Source: Spirochaetaceae bacterium
Lineage (GTDB): Bacteria > Spirochaetota > Spirochaetia > SZUA-6 > Bin103
Reading direction: 5' to 3'
NCBI GenBank assembly: GCA_028820215.1
Contig: JAPPKD010000145.1
Location: forward strand, 1-14,016
DNA: 14,016 bases
The notes under the pieces were generated by a model. That model did no database searches. It saw nothing but the letters and a program-made list of their open reading frames with translations, and was not told the origin of the DNA. Below are positions 1 to 6,966 of this stretch, piece after piece. The translations under genes were made by a program, and so were the position numbers. Position 1 is the first letter of the stretch. The number at the start of each line of letters is the position of its first letter.

Positions 1-2
1 GC

Positions 3-284
3 CGGCTGATGGACGAGGGCTGGAGCGTCGTGCTCTTTCCCGAGGGCGAGCAGCGTCTCGGGCAGCCGATGCTGCCGTTCCAGAGCGGCACCGGCATGCT
101 GGGTGTCGAGTCGCGCACCCCGGTCGTCCCCGTGCACATCGTCCGGGAGCGGGCGCGCGGGATCCTGCCCGGATCGTGGCGGGCGCGCGTGTCGGTCCGC
201 TTCGGCGCGCCGCTGACCTTTCCGCCGGGCACCTCGTACATCGACGCGACGCAGGCCATCGAGGACGCGGTCAAGGCGCTCTGA
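3..284 (+). CDS. PlsC-type lysophospholipid acyltransferase, C-terminal part
   Basis: The reading frame is open from the window edge and ends at TGA 282-284, so only about the last 93 residues are visible. They contain FPEG (codons at 39-50), the block III motif of glycerolipid acyltransferases that helps bind the glycerol phosphate. It is followed by a PFQSGTGML stretch and a VVPVHI block IV-like strand, in the order and spacing usual for PlsC proteins. The family transfers an acyl chain from acyl-ACP or acyl-CoA to a lysophospholipid at the inner face of the cytoplasmic membrane. The catalytic HX4D motif would lie upstream, outside the window. The arginine that normally follows FPEG closely is shifted by one (FPEGEQR). 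It could also be the acyltransferase domain of a larger protein. It converges on ada with a gap of about 20 bases and no obvious terminator. Confidence 0.8.
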   Translation, partial: RLMDEGWSVVLFPEGEQRLGQPMLPFQSGTGMLGVESRTPVVPVHIVRERARGILPGSWRARVSVRFGAPLTFPPGTSYIDATQAIEDAVKAL

Positions 285-305
285 GGTCCCGGCTGCGACG
301 GGCCA

Positions 306-1349
306 TCAATCCCGTTCCAGGGCCAGGAGGCGTCGCTTGCGCCACAGGCCGCCGCCGTAGCCGGTGAGGGCGCCGGCGGCGCCGATCACCCGGTGGCAGG
401 GAACGATGATGGAAATGGGGTTGGCGCCGACCGCCTGGCCAACCGGCCGGGCGGCCCGCGGCCGGCCGATCGCTGCCGCTACCTGGCCGTAGCTCCACGT
501 CTCTCCATAGGGTATCCGCAGCAGCGTCTCCCATATTTGCCGCTGCATAACGGTACCGGCCGGCAGCAGGGGCAGGTCGAAGCGCCGGCGGCGGCCGGCA
601 AAGTACTCCATGAGTTGGGATTCGGCATCCGCGATGGGAGCCGGGCGCCCGGGGACGAGCGTCGCCCTCATGGACCGGCGCGTCCGGCGCAGTTGCGCCT
701 CCAGGCGATCCGGATCGCTGAATTCGGCCAGGCACAGCTTGCCGTCCACGGCGCCGAGCATCATCGCGCCCAGCGGAGTCTCCATCGGTGCCACCGCCAG
801 AAGCCTGGCGTCTCCGGCTGCGCCGGGCGACGCGCTGATCAGCTTGCGGATGGCATCGTTGAAGCCGCTGAGCGATTCGTAGCCGTGCTCGAACGCCGTG
901 TCGGTCACGGGTGCTCCCCCCTGCAGGGTGCCGACCGCCGCCGCCAGCCTCCGGCTGCGCGCGTATGCATGGAACGTCGTCCCGAAGCGCCGCCGAAACC
1001 ACCGCCGCACCGCCTCCGGACGGAATCCGTTGGCAGCAAGGTCGGCGTCGGTCCAGCGGCGGCGCGGGTTGCGCTCCAGTTCGGCCAACAGCGGGCCCAG
1101 CCATGGCGGCGCGGCTCCGTTGGCCTGGAGCGGCCGACAGCGCAGGCAGGGCCGGTAGCCGGCGGCGAGCGCCTTGTCGGCGGACTCGAAGAACTCGACG
1201 TTGGCCGGTCGTGGCCTGCGCGCCGGACAGGAGGCACGGCAGAAGATGCCGGTCGTCCGCACGGCGGCCACGAAGGCGCCGTCGTAGCTGCTGTCCCTCT
1301 CGGCAAACGCCGCGAGCATCGCGTGGTGCGGAGGAGTCGTGGGAGCCAT
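306..1349 (-). CDS. ada: Ada: alkylated-DNA sensor, AraC-type regulator and O6-methylguanine-DNA methyltransferase
   Basis: This full-length Ada protein (347 aa from ATG 1349; E. coli Ada has 354) repairs methyl phosphotriesters and O6-methylguanine by transferring the methyl group to its own cysteines, and activates the adaptive response. The N-terminal zinc domain has Cys37, Cys41, Cys68 and Cys71 (GIFCRASC ... RPCLRC), matching E. coli 38/42/69/72; the first is the methyl acceptor that switches on DNA binding. An AraC-type helix-turn-helix region follows (about residues 95-180). The C-terminal methyltransferase domain carries PCHRV with the acceptor Cys318. A GTG at 1385 would add 12 residues. 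I prefer ATG 1349 because it reproduces the E. coli spacing to the first Cys, although neither start has a strong ribosome site. It is divergent from the GH42-like gene, so the control regions of both share under 80 bases. Confidence 0.93.
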   Translation of the reverse strand: MAPTTPPHHAMLAAFAERDSSYDGAFVAAVRTTGIFCRASCPARRPRPANVEFFESADKALAAGYRPCLRCRPLQANGAAPPWLGPLLAELERNPRRRWTDADLAANGFRPEAVRRWFRRRFGTTFHAYARSRRLAAAVGTLQGGAPVTDTAFEHGYESLSGFNDAIRKLISASPGAAGDARLLAVAPMETPLGAMMLGAVDGKLCLAEFSDPDRLEAQLRRTRRSMRATLVPGRPAPIADAESQLMEYFAGRRRRFDLPLLPAGTVMQRQIWETLLRIPYGETWSYGQVAAAIGRPRAARPVGQAVGANPISIIVPCHRVIGAAGALTGYGGGLWRKRRLLALERD

Positions 1350-1426
1350 GAGCCAACCGTAATCGGGGCGAGGTATCGCGGCCACCGCAGAATGAACGGC
1401 AAATCGGGTGCGCTATCGTAGGCGCC

Positions 1427-3529
1427 ATGGCCGATGCACTTCCATTCCGGACCGCGCCGGTTCCCTTTCCGGTCGGAACCGAGTATTACCGCGCGCCGAT
1501 GCCGCCGCAGGAGTTCTGGGACCGGGACTTCGCGGCGATCCGCGCCGCGGGCATGCGCATCGTGCGCACCTTCTCCTACTGGAACTGGATGGAGCCGGCG
1601 CCCGGCCGCTTCGAGCTGGACGACTTCGACCGCTTCTTCGAGCTGGCCGCCCGCCACGACCTGCTGGTCTGGTTCGACCTGACGCTGGCCACCCACGGGG
1701 CGTGCCCGGACTGGCTGTTGCGCGAGCACCCCGACATCCGCCAGGTGCGGCCCGACGGGACGCCCCTGCATCCCGACTCCACCAACGCCATGCCGCAGGG
1801 GAGGATGATCCACTGCTACGACCATCCGAAGTGGCGGGAGTACGGCGAGCGGCTGCTGCGCACCGTGGTGGGACGCTACCGCGACCGCGAGAACCTGCTG
1901 ATCTGGGGCGTATGGGACGGCGCGTCGTTTCCGACGACCGACGGACCGGTCTGTCCGTGCTACTGCGCGAGCACGCTGGCCCGCTACGCCGCGTGGCTCA
2001 AGCGCCGCTACACGCTGGAGCAGCTCAACGAGCGGCTGCACAGGCGCTACCGCTGCTGGGAGGACGTGGCACCCGCGCGCAGCTCCCGCAACGTGGTGGA
2101 GATGTTGCTCTACCGGCAGTTCCACGTGGAGAATCTGGCCCGGACGCTGCGCTGGCAGGTGCAGGTGATCCGGGAGCTGGACGACCGCCATGAGCTGCGC
2201 GCCCACGGCGCGAACATGCCGCGGCACTTCGACCAGTCCTGCGCGCGCGAGGTGGACAGTTGGGGCATGTCCATGCCCTCCAACGAGCTGCTGACGGGGC
2301 CCGACCCGATGCGGATCGCCGACCGCTGCTTCAGCTTCGACTGGTCGCGCGCCATCGCCCGCGGCGGCCGATGGTGGAACGAGGAGATCTACGCCGGCAT
2401 GAGCCCGGCCGGCGTCACCTGGAAGCCGCAGTCCCACCCCGCGGAGGTGACCTCGCTCCTGTGGCTGAGCCTCATCCACGGCGCCGCCGGCGCGATGTTC
2501 TGGCAGTACACGCCGGAGTACCTGAGCTTCGAGGCGCCGGGCTACTGCCTGACCGCGCCGGACCGTGCGCCGACCGGGCGCCTGCAAGCCGTGCGCCGGG
2601 CCATTGCAGACATCGACCGCATCGCCGATCACCTGCCGCTGCAGGTCCCGGACCCCGCGGCGGGGGGCGCCGAGGTGGCGATCCTCTACAGCGGCCCGAG
2701 CTCGGAGATCTTCCTCTACGACGGCGAGCAGCAGAGCTACCTCGATGGTCTCCTGGGCCTCTACCGCACGCTGTGGGCGCACGGCATCCCGGCCGACGTG
2801 ATCACCAGCGAGCACGACTGGTCGCCGTACCGCGTGGTGTGGCTGCCGAACACGGCGTTGCTGGACGCGGCGACGGTCAAGCGGGTCGCCGGTGCCGTGG
2901 CGCGGGAGGCGGGGCCGTGCGTGGTAGCGGACGGCAACCTGGGCTCCTACGCGGAGAACGGCCGCTTCAGCTACGCGCCGCCGGAAGGCTTGGCCGATAT
3001 TCTGGGCGTGCGGGTCGCCGATTACGACCGCTTCACGCCGGGACGCGCCGGCAGCGGCGTGGTGTCGGGCGGCTTCGGGCACGTGGTCGTCCCGGAACCC
3101 GTCGGGCACGCGGTCCTGGAGCCGGCGGGGGACAGCCGCGTGCTGGCCAGACTGGACGGCGCCGTGGTGGGCGTGGAGCGCGCGGACCGTCGCCTGGCGT
3201 GGCTGGCCCTGTCGCCGGCCACCGCGTTCGGCGGAACGGCGCCCGCATCGCTGGTGCTGCCGCTGCTCGCCAGCCGTGGCGTGCGCCCGCCAGTCGCGGT
3301 CTCGGGCGATCACATCGTGGCGCTGCGGCGCCGTTCGCGGACCGGCCGCGACCTGCTGTTCCTCCTCAACCCGTCCCTGCGGCACGCCGCCGCGCGGGTA
3401 ACGCCGTCGTGGCCGATCACGCGGGCCGCCGACCTGCTCGCCGCTCGGGCCGGGGAGCACGCGGTGACCGCGGGCGGTTTCGACCTGACCTTCGGGCCGG
3501 CTTCGATGAGTGTCGTGCTTGTCTACTAG
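1427..3529 (+). CDS. GH42-type beta-galactosidase-like protein with altered acid/base site
   Basis: This 700-aa protein has the GH42 layout: a TIM-barrel domain (about 10-400), a trimerisation domain of the GH42_M type (about 415-620, starting near AILYSGPSSE), and a C-terminal beta domain. The motif YWNWMEPAPGRFE (51-63) is typical of the first barrel strands. CPCYC (176-180) plus Cys130 resemble the zinc-cysteine site of some GH42 enzymes; the fourth Cys appears replaced by Thr. WWNEEIYAG (316-324) matches the nucleophile region, with Glu320 the best candidate. The usual W-Q-x-D-N-E motif holding the acid/base Glu reads WGVWDGASF (160-168), with no Glu. There is no signal peptide, so a cytoplasmic protein is expected. 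The family releases terminal galactose (sometimes arabinose) from oligosaccharides; activity and substrate here are uncertain. It stands alone, divergent from ada, with a weak ribosome site. Confidence 0.85.
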   Translation: MADALPFRTAPVPFPVGTEYYRAPMPPQEFWDRDFAAIRAAGMRIVRTFSYWNWMEPAPGRFELDDFDRFFELAARHDLLVWFDLTLATHGACPDWLLREHPDIRQVRPDGTPLHPDSTNAMPQGRMIHCYDHPKWREYGERLLRTVVGRYRDRENLLIWGVWDGASFPTTDGPVCPCYCASTLARYAAWLKRRYTLEQLNERLHRRYRCWEDVAPARSSRNVVEMLLYRQFHVENLARTLRWQVQVIRELDDRHELRAHGANMPRHFDQSCAREVDSWGMSMPSNELLTGPDPMRIADRCFSFDWSRAIARGGRWWNEEIYAGMSPAGVTWKPQSHPAEVTSLLWLSLIHGAAGAMFWQYTPEYLSFEAPGYCLTAPDRAPTGRLQAVRRAIADIDRIADHLPLQVPDPAAGGAEVAILYSGPSSEIFLYDGEQQSYLDGLLGLYRTLWAHGIPADVITSEHDWSPYRVVWLPNTALLDAATVKRVAGAVAREAGPCVVADGNLGSYAENGRFSYAPPEGLADILGVRVADYDRFTPGRAGSGVVSGGFGHVVVPEPVGHAVLEPAGDSRVLARLDGAVVGVERADRRLAWLALSPATAFGGTAPASLVLPLLASRGVRPPVAVSGDHIVALRRRSRTGRDLLFLLNPSLRHAAARVTPSWPITRAADLLAARAGEHAVTAGGFDLTFGPASMSVVLVY

Positions 3530-3563
3530 TAGCGAGAGTCGAAGGTGCGTAGTGTGCCGCTCG

Positions 3564-3586
3564 ACGATTATCGTGATGACCCATCA
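3564..3586. repeat. Two abutting short inverted repeats upstream of the membrane-protein cassette
   Basis: ACGAT-T-ATCGT (3564-3574) and TGATG-ACC-CATCA (3574-3586) are both perfect 5-bp palindromes sharing one base. They lie in an AT-rich stretch (about 3564-3620) that contrasts with the GC-rich surroundings, some 40 bases before the TTGACA box. They could be operator half-sites for the gene at 3680. The arms are short enough that chance is possible. Confidence 0.3.
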
Positions 3587-3625
3587 TAGACTTAAATCAT
3601 TATTCATAAACAACCTATATGGGGG

Positions 3626-3655
3626 TTGACAAGTTGGGGGGGGGTACGGTTTACG
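3626..3655 (+). promoter_or_regulatory. Putative sigma-70 promoter with a poly-G9 tract in the spacer
   Basis: A perfect -35 hexamer, TTGACA, occupies 3626-3631. The best -10 candidate is TTTACG (3650-3655, three of six consensus positions), giving an 18-base spacer. Nine consecutive G (3636-3644) fill half the spacer. Transcription would begin near 3662, just before the strong ribosome site of the gene at 3680. The -35 match and the placement support it; the -10 is weak. A homopolymer here would change the spacer length when it slips, as in known phase-variable promoters. Confidence 0.5.
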
Positions 3656-3668
3656 TCATCTTCAATAC

Positions 3669-3674
3669 GGAGGG
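3669..3674 (+). promoter_or_regulatory. Strong Shine-Dalgarno site deciding the start of the 82-aa membrane protein
   Basis: GGAGGG lies at 3669-3674, five bases before ATG 3680. It fixes that start over an in-frame TTG at 3626, which would overlap the -35 box and has no ribosome site. It is the clearest ribosome site in the left half of the window. Confidence 0.75.
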
Positions 3675-3679
3675 TGAGA

Positions 3680-3928
3680 ATGGAACTCACTCAGAAGCGG
3701 ATCGTACTTCTCGCAGTCGCGATGCTTATCTTCGTCGCGATCCCGCTGTTCGGTGACATGACGGGAAGCGTATGGTTGGCAGCACAGGAGCTCGGAGAGT
3801 GCAAAGGCGGGGGCTGTAAATTCGCAAGACTCTTCATGGGTTCTACGTTGATCGGTTGGGGGCTGTTCTTGGCAGCTGCTACGCCCCTGTTCCCGGCCGC
3901 GCTTATCGTTGGGGTTTGGGCGGCATAG
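3680..3928 (+). CDS. Small two-helix membrane protein of unknown function
   Basis: The protein has 82 aa. ATG 3680 is set by the GGAGGG site just upstream. There are two predicted membrane helices: residues about 7-25 (RIVLLAVAMLIFVAIPLF) and about 55-82. They flank a short loop holding a CKGGGC motif (two Cys four apart) that could bind metal or form a disulfide. I recognise no family. It is the first gene of a same-strand cluster of membrane proteins, 44 bases before the next gene and directly behind the poly-G promoter candidate. Its base composition is clearly less GC-rich than that of the flanking GH42-like and ABC genes. The gene is supported by its ribosome site, its hydrophobic pattern and its position; the function is unknown. 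Confidence 0.65.
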   Translation: MELTQKRIVLLAVAMLIFVAIPLFGDMTGSVWLAAQELGECKGGGCKFARLFMGSTLIGWGLFLAAATPLFPAALIVGVWAA

Positions 3929-3972
3929 TTTGGCTTGTCAGCCCTGCTTGAGCAGATTCTGAAGGGGTCGTC

Positions 3973-4401
3973 GTGGATGATCTGGATCTAAGAAGACGCC
4001 TTCTTATTGGCCTCGGTCTCGCGGTTCTTGCGAGCATGATTGCAGTAGCCACGGTCCGCATTACGGCGCACTTGGCCGTTTCGACATTCTATCTATTTTC
4101 TGCGATGTGTGCGCTGTTCCTTGGGATGTCGATAATTAGGTGGTACATGGAGACGAAGGACCGCACGAAGCTCCTGTTCTATGGAGTGTCCGTGTTCTGC
4201 TGCATCGGAGCGCTTGTAGCCTTCATCTGGTCGCGCGACGATATGTCTCCTGACACTCCGGATCTCCGCACCGTTCGTGAAGCAGTGACGGCGGGCGTTG
4301 TTGCGATCACCTGGGGCATGGTGGCTGCCTGGTTGATAGAGGCTCTGATGAAGAGGAAGAGCGGACTTGACGCGGAGGAACGACACGAGCATCGACGGTA
4401 A
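3973..4401 (+). CDS. Four-helix membrane protein of unknown function
   Basis: The protein has 142 aa and starts at GTG 3973, with AAGGGG (3962-3967) at usable spacing. Four hydrophobic segments are visible: about 10-30 (LLIGLGLAVLASMIAVATV), 34-56, 67-86 (LLFYGVSVFCCIGALVAFIW) and 103-125. A charged acidic loop (SRDDMSPDTPD) separates the third and fourth, and a basic, highly charged tail ends the protein. No family is recognised; the size and four-helix pattern do not identify a function. Its end overlaps the next frame by 35 bases, implying co-transcription and perhaps translational coupling with the SpoIIM-like protein. The composition matches the rest of the less GC-rich block. Confidence 0.65.
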   Translation: MDDLDLRRRLLIGLGLAVLASMIAVATVRITAHLAVSTFYLFSAMCALFLGMSIIRWYMETKDRTKLLFYGVSVFCCIGALVAFIWSRDDMSPDTPDLRTVREAVTAGVVAITWGMVAAWLIEALMKRKSGLDAEERHEHRR

Positions 4402-4903
4402 GCGTGTCGCCGCCGCGTTTCTTCGAACGAGACTAGCAGCGGTTGCTTTCTTCGGGTGTCTATCTTGGTTCGCTGCTGCAGCGTATCTGGCTGGACACTT
4501 GCTTGGGGACTGGCCGCACGGGTTGCGGCCGGTCCCGGTGCCCCCGCTTGTCTGCTCACTCGAGACGATTCTTACCAAGAACGCGCTTGTCGCGTGCGTC
4601 ATGTTGGCAGGCAGGTATCTGGCTTTCATTCCCACGTTGTTTGGTTTGACCGTGAATGGAGCGATTTCCGGGATCGCGTACTTTCCGCTGTTGACGCCCG
4701 AGAACGTCATGCTGATGCCGCTGATTATCTACGGCTTGTTCGAGGAAGGGGCGTTTGTAATAATTGCGACGATTACGTTGTGTTGGAGGGCTAGTCTTGA
4801 CGAAGATTCGGAGCGATCGTGGCGATTCACCGCTGCGCATGTTCCGTTTGCTGCTGCCATGCTGCTCACCGGAGCCGTGCTGGAATCGACGCTGTGCTCG
4901 TGA
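4367..4903 (+). CDS. SpoIIM-like (DUF95-type) multi-pass membrane protein
   Basis: The protein has up to 178 aa and about four to five hydrophobic segments (about 23-46, 72-105, 114-140, 157-173). The middle follows the SpoIIM/DUF95 pattern by eye: TKNALVACVMLAGRY (70-84), then FGLTVNGAISG (92-102), then IIYGLFEEGAFVIIAT (120-135). These correspond to the family's N-x-x-V block, the N-G-x-x-x-G block and the (H/Y)G-x-x-E block. SpoIIM is a membrane part of the DMP peptidoglycan-remodelling complex in sporulating Firmicutes. Relatives in other bacteria have no settled role, so the name does not imply sporulation. The start is uncertain: TTG 4367 overlaps the preceding gene by 35 bases and no ATG or GTG lies nearby in frame. 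The stop overlaps the next start as GTGA (4900-4903). The assignment rests on motif pattern only. Confidence 0.6.
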   Translation: MTRRNDTSIDGKRVAAAFLRTRLAAVAFFGCLSWFAAAAYLAGHLLGDWPHGLRPVPVPPLVCSLETILTKNALVACVMLAGRYLAFIPTLFGLTVNGAISGIAYFPLLTPENVMLMPLIIYGLFEEGAFVIIATITLCWRASLDEDSERSWRFTAAHVPFAAAMLLTGAVLESTLCS

Positions 4904-5499
4904 TCGGTTCGGGGAAACGGACAGCCTTGTTCGTGGCTGCACTGGTAGTGAGCGCCGTGCGGCACTATGTAGCCGCGCGTGTATTCACAATCTACGCGTC
5001 GGTATCTCCTGAGCTGATGGCGATACCTTGGTTCACTATCACGGAGTCGCCGCGCGGTTGGATCACCCTCATAGTGGTGGTTGGTTTGCTGGGTGACTTG
5101 GGGTTATCCAGGCTGTATGCGGAGATGGTGACGACGTACTCAGACGTGATCGATGCGGATGCGAGCGCAGGACTAGTGTGGCCGGCTTTCCTATTGTCGG
5201 GGATTGTATTCGTAGCCTTTGACTCGCTGCTGATCCTGGGCGCGGACGCTGGATTGTTCGACATGACGAGGTCGCTGATGGATGCGATTGTACTCAGAAA
5301 GAGCGATCCTGGGCTCTACTTCCTATGGATCGAAGTTATGGCGAGACTGCCGCTTATTGCGCTTCAAGGATCGGTGGTTGCGGCTGTGGTGGTTCGACGT
5401 CTCGAGACGACATCGTGGCGCGCGTGCTTGGTATTCGCAGCTCCTCCAGCGATCGGACGCGTGGTACCGGTGGCGATCGGGCTTGCGCTCGCGACGTAG
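4900..5499 (+). CDS. Multi-pass membrane protein of unknown function, coupled to the SpoIIM-like gene
   Basis: The protein has 199 aa when started at GTG 4900, which overlaps the upstream stop as GTGA, a typical translational-coupling junction. GTG 4894, two codons earlier, is also possible, while the ATG at 4819 would overlap far into the SpoIIM-like gene and adds a non-hydrophobic Cys/His-rich leader. Four to five membrane segments are seen, including TALFVAALVVSAV near the start, WITLIVVVGLLGDLGL, AFLLSGIVFVAFDSLLILGA, LPLIALQGSVVAAVVV, and a final hydrophobic end closing in GLALAT. No family is recognised. The coupling and shared hydrophobic nature suggest it forms an inner-membrane complex with the SpoIIM-like protein. 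The outer-membrane paralogue gene begins five bases after its stop. Confidence 0.65.
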   Translation: MIGSGKRTALFVAALVVSAVRHYVAARVFTIYASVSPELMAIPWFTITESPRGWITLIVVVGLLGDLGLSRLYAEMVTTYSDVIDADASAGLVWPAFLLSGIVFVAFDSLLILGADAGLFDMTRSLMDAIVLRKSDPGLYFLWIEVMARLPLIALQGSVVAAVVVRRLETTSWRACLVFAAPPAIGRVVPVAIGLALAT

Positions 5500-5503
5500 G
5501 ACG

Positions 5504-6950
5504 ATGTTGGGAAGTGACGGCATAACCCGTCGAGCGATGACGGTAATGCGGCCCGCGCTGTCGGTTGGGGTGTTCGTATCGGCGCTTGCGGCGCGTGTGG
5601 CAAGCGCGGAGGCGATCCCCGGGGCCGACGGTTGGCGGTGTGACGCGTGCGATCCGGGGAACGGGTCGGCCGTGGCGACTGCGTTGGATGCCGCGAGCCG
5701 GACCGTCGAAATAGGGAGCATAGAGGAGCAGAAGTGGGCGTTGATCACGCCGGGAGTGCGGTCCCAGGTGGAAATTGGCGGGGCGTACCGATTCTCGTTG
5801 ATTGGGATAGGCGAGTGGCCGTTGCTCGGGGAGCCGCTGAGGGCGCCGCTCATTCCTGCATCGCAAGACATTGTGGTTGATTTGGCCACGACCGCGTTCA
5901 TAGATGCGCGGCCACGCGACGAGTTCCGCATGTTCGGAAAGGTGGACGTTAGTTACCCATTCGTCGCCAACCGAGGTGCGTTCCCTCCCCGTCGGTTTGA
6001 CGACATTCTACGTGTGAGGGAGATGTTCTCCGACTTCATCATCGGGAGACAGACTCTTCCTGCGTGGCGGGAAGCACACCATTGCCTGGGGAGTTGGATA
6101 TTTCTTCAGTCCCGCTGACGTGCTGAACCTCACGACGATCGACCCCAACGAGCCGCAAGCCGACCGCGAGGGACCTGTGTCGCTGCGCGTGAACCTGCCA
6201 GTCGAGTTTCACAACTTGTATCTCTACGTGATCGCCGATCCATCGAGCGAAGGCACTAAGCTCGCCTTCGCACCCAAGGTGGAGATGGTCCTGGGCGGCA
6301 GCGAGGTGGGTTTCGGCGCATACTACCACCCGGATCGAGTGCCGCGCGCGATGCTAACGCTGAGCAGTGGCTTCCTGGGCATCGACTTGTTCGGCGAGTT
6401 GGAGGTGAGTCTGGGGTCGGAGCGGCGATTCGTGGAAGCCACCGAAATTGGGCCTGAGAATCCGCTCGGGCTACGTACGGTGCAGTACTCCGAACAGGTG
6501 TTCACCGCTTTGACCGGCGGGCTGCGCTACACCTACTCGGCGCAAGACCGTGATTGGTCGGCGACATTCGTCGGGCAGTACTTATGGAATGGGGAGGGAT
6601 ACGAGGATAGCGACATCCTCCGCGAGAATCCGCTCGGCGTCGGCAGGTTGCTGATAGCAGGAGACTTGCACCCGGGCGATCTGATTTTTCCGGGCCGGCA
6701 TTATGCGGCCGCGTCGATCGGCCTGTCACTCGACCGCGACTCTGAGTGGTTGCTGGCGGCGTTCTGGATTTCCAATTTGAGTGATGCTTCGGGGCGGGTG
6801 TCGCCGTCATTGACGGTGAGGCCGGCCGATCACTTCAGTCTGCGAGCAGCCGCGTCGGTCACTTACGGCGAGGAGGGCGCTGAGATGACGCCGTTCGGCA
6901 GCAGAGTGACCGTTTCCATCGCCGCAACTCTGGGCTCCGGCCGATTCTGA
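5504..6950 (+). pseudogene. Outer-membrane beta-barrel protein paralogue, interrupted by a +1 frameshift
   Basis: Two adjoining frames (5504-6118 and the frame ending at 6950) together match the intact protein at 11702-13099 almost end to end, roughly two thirds identical by eye from VEIGG onward. The frame breaks at 6044-6049, where the sequence has one base too many. Removing one G of GGG (6044-6046) restores I-G-D-R-L-F-L-R-G-G-K-H, matching I-G-D-A-L-F-L-R-G-G-K-H in the intact copy. The repaired protein would have 481 aa from ATG 5504, or 470 aa from ATG 5537, which gives a cleaner signal peptide (TVMRPALSVGVFVSALAARV). The leader contains RCDAC, absent from the other copy. The C-terminus is SGRF, the usual terminal Phe of BAM-assembled barrels. 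Conservation after the break suggests a recent mutation, a sequencing error, or recoding. As read, translation ends at 6118. Confidence 0.8.
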
Positions 6951-6966
6951 CCACCTCTCCCCCGTG

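Noticed and set aside
1350..1426. Possible promoter for ada (TTGCCG and GATACC on the minus strand) or an Ada-box
   Set aside because: The hexamers match only about half of the consensus and the spacing is long; no sequence close to the E. coli Ada box is visible.
905..3460. A very long open frame (about 850 codons) on the minus strand
   Set aside because: It is antisense to the GH42-like gene and runs into ada in another frame. The product is Arg/Gln/Val-rich without domains, as expected from a high-GC shadow frame, while both overlapping genes show clear family motifs.
2260..3552. A 430-codon plus-strand frame inside the GH42-like gene
   Set aside because: It is an Arg/Pro/Gly-rich, low-complexity product in the +1 frame of a well-supported gene, with no ribosome site or motif.
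4367..4903. Reading the SpoIIM-like protein as evidence of a spore-forming host
   Set aside because: SpoIIM/DUF95 relatives are widespread in non-sporulating bacteria, and the rest of the window points to a diderm envelope.
3535..6960. Direct repeats, tRNA or integrase marking the edges of the less GC-rich block
   Set aside because: No matching flanking repeats, transposase, integrase or tRNA could be seen, so a defined mobile element is not claimed.
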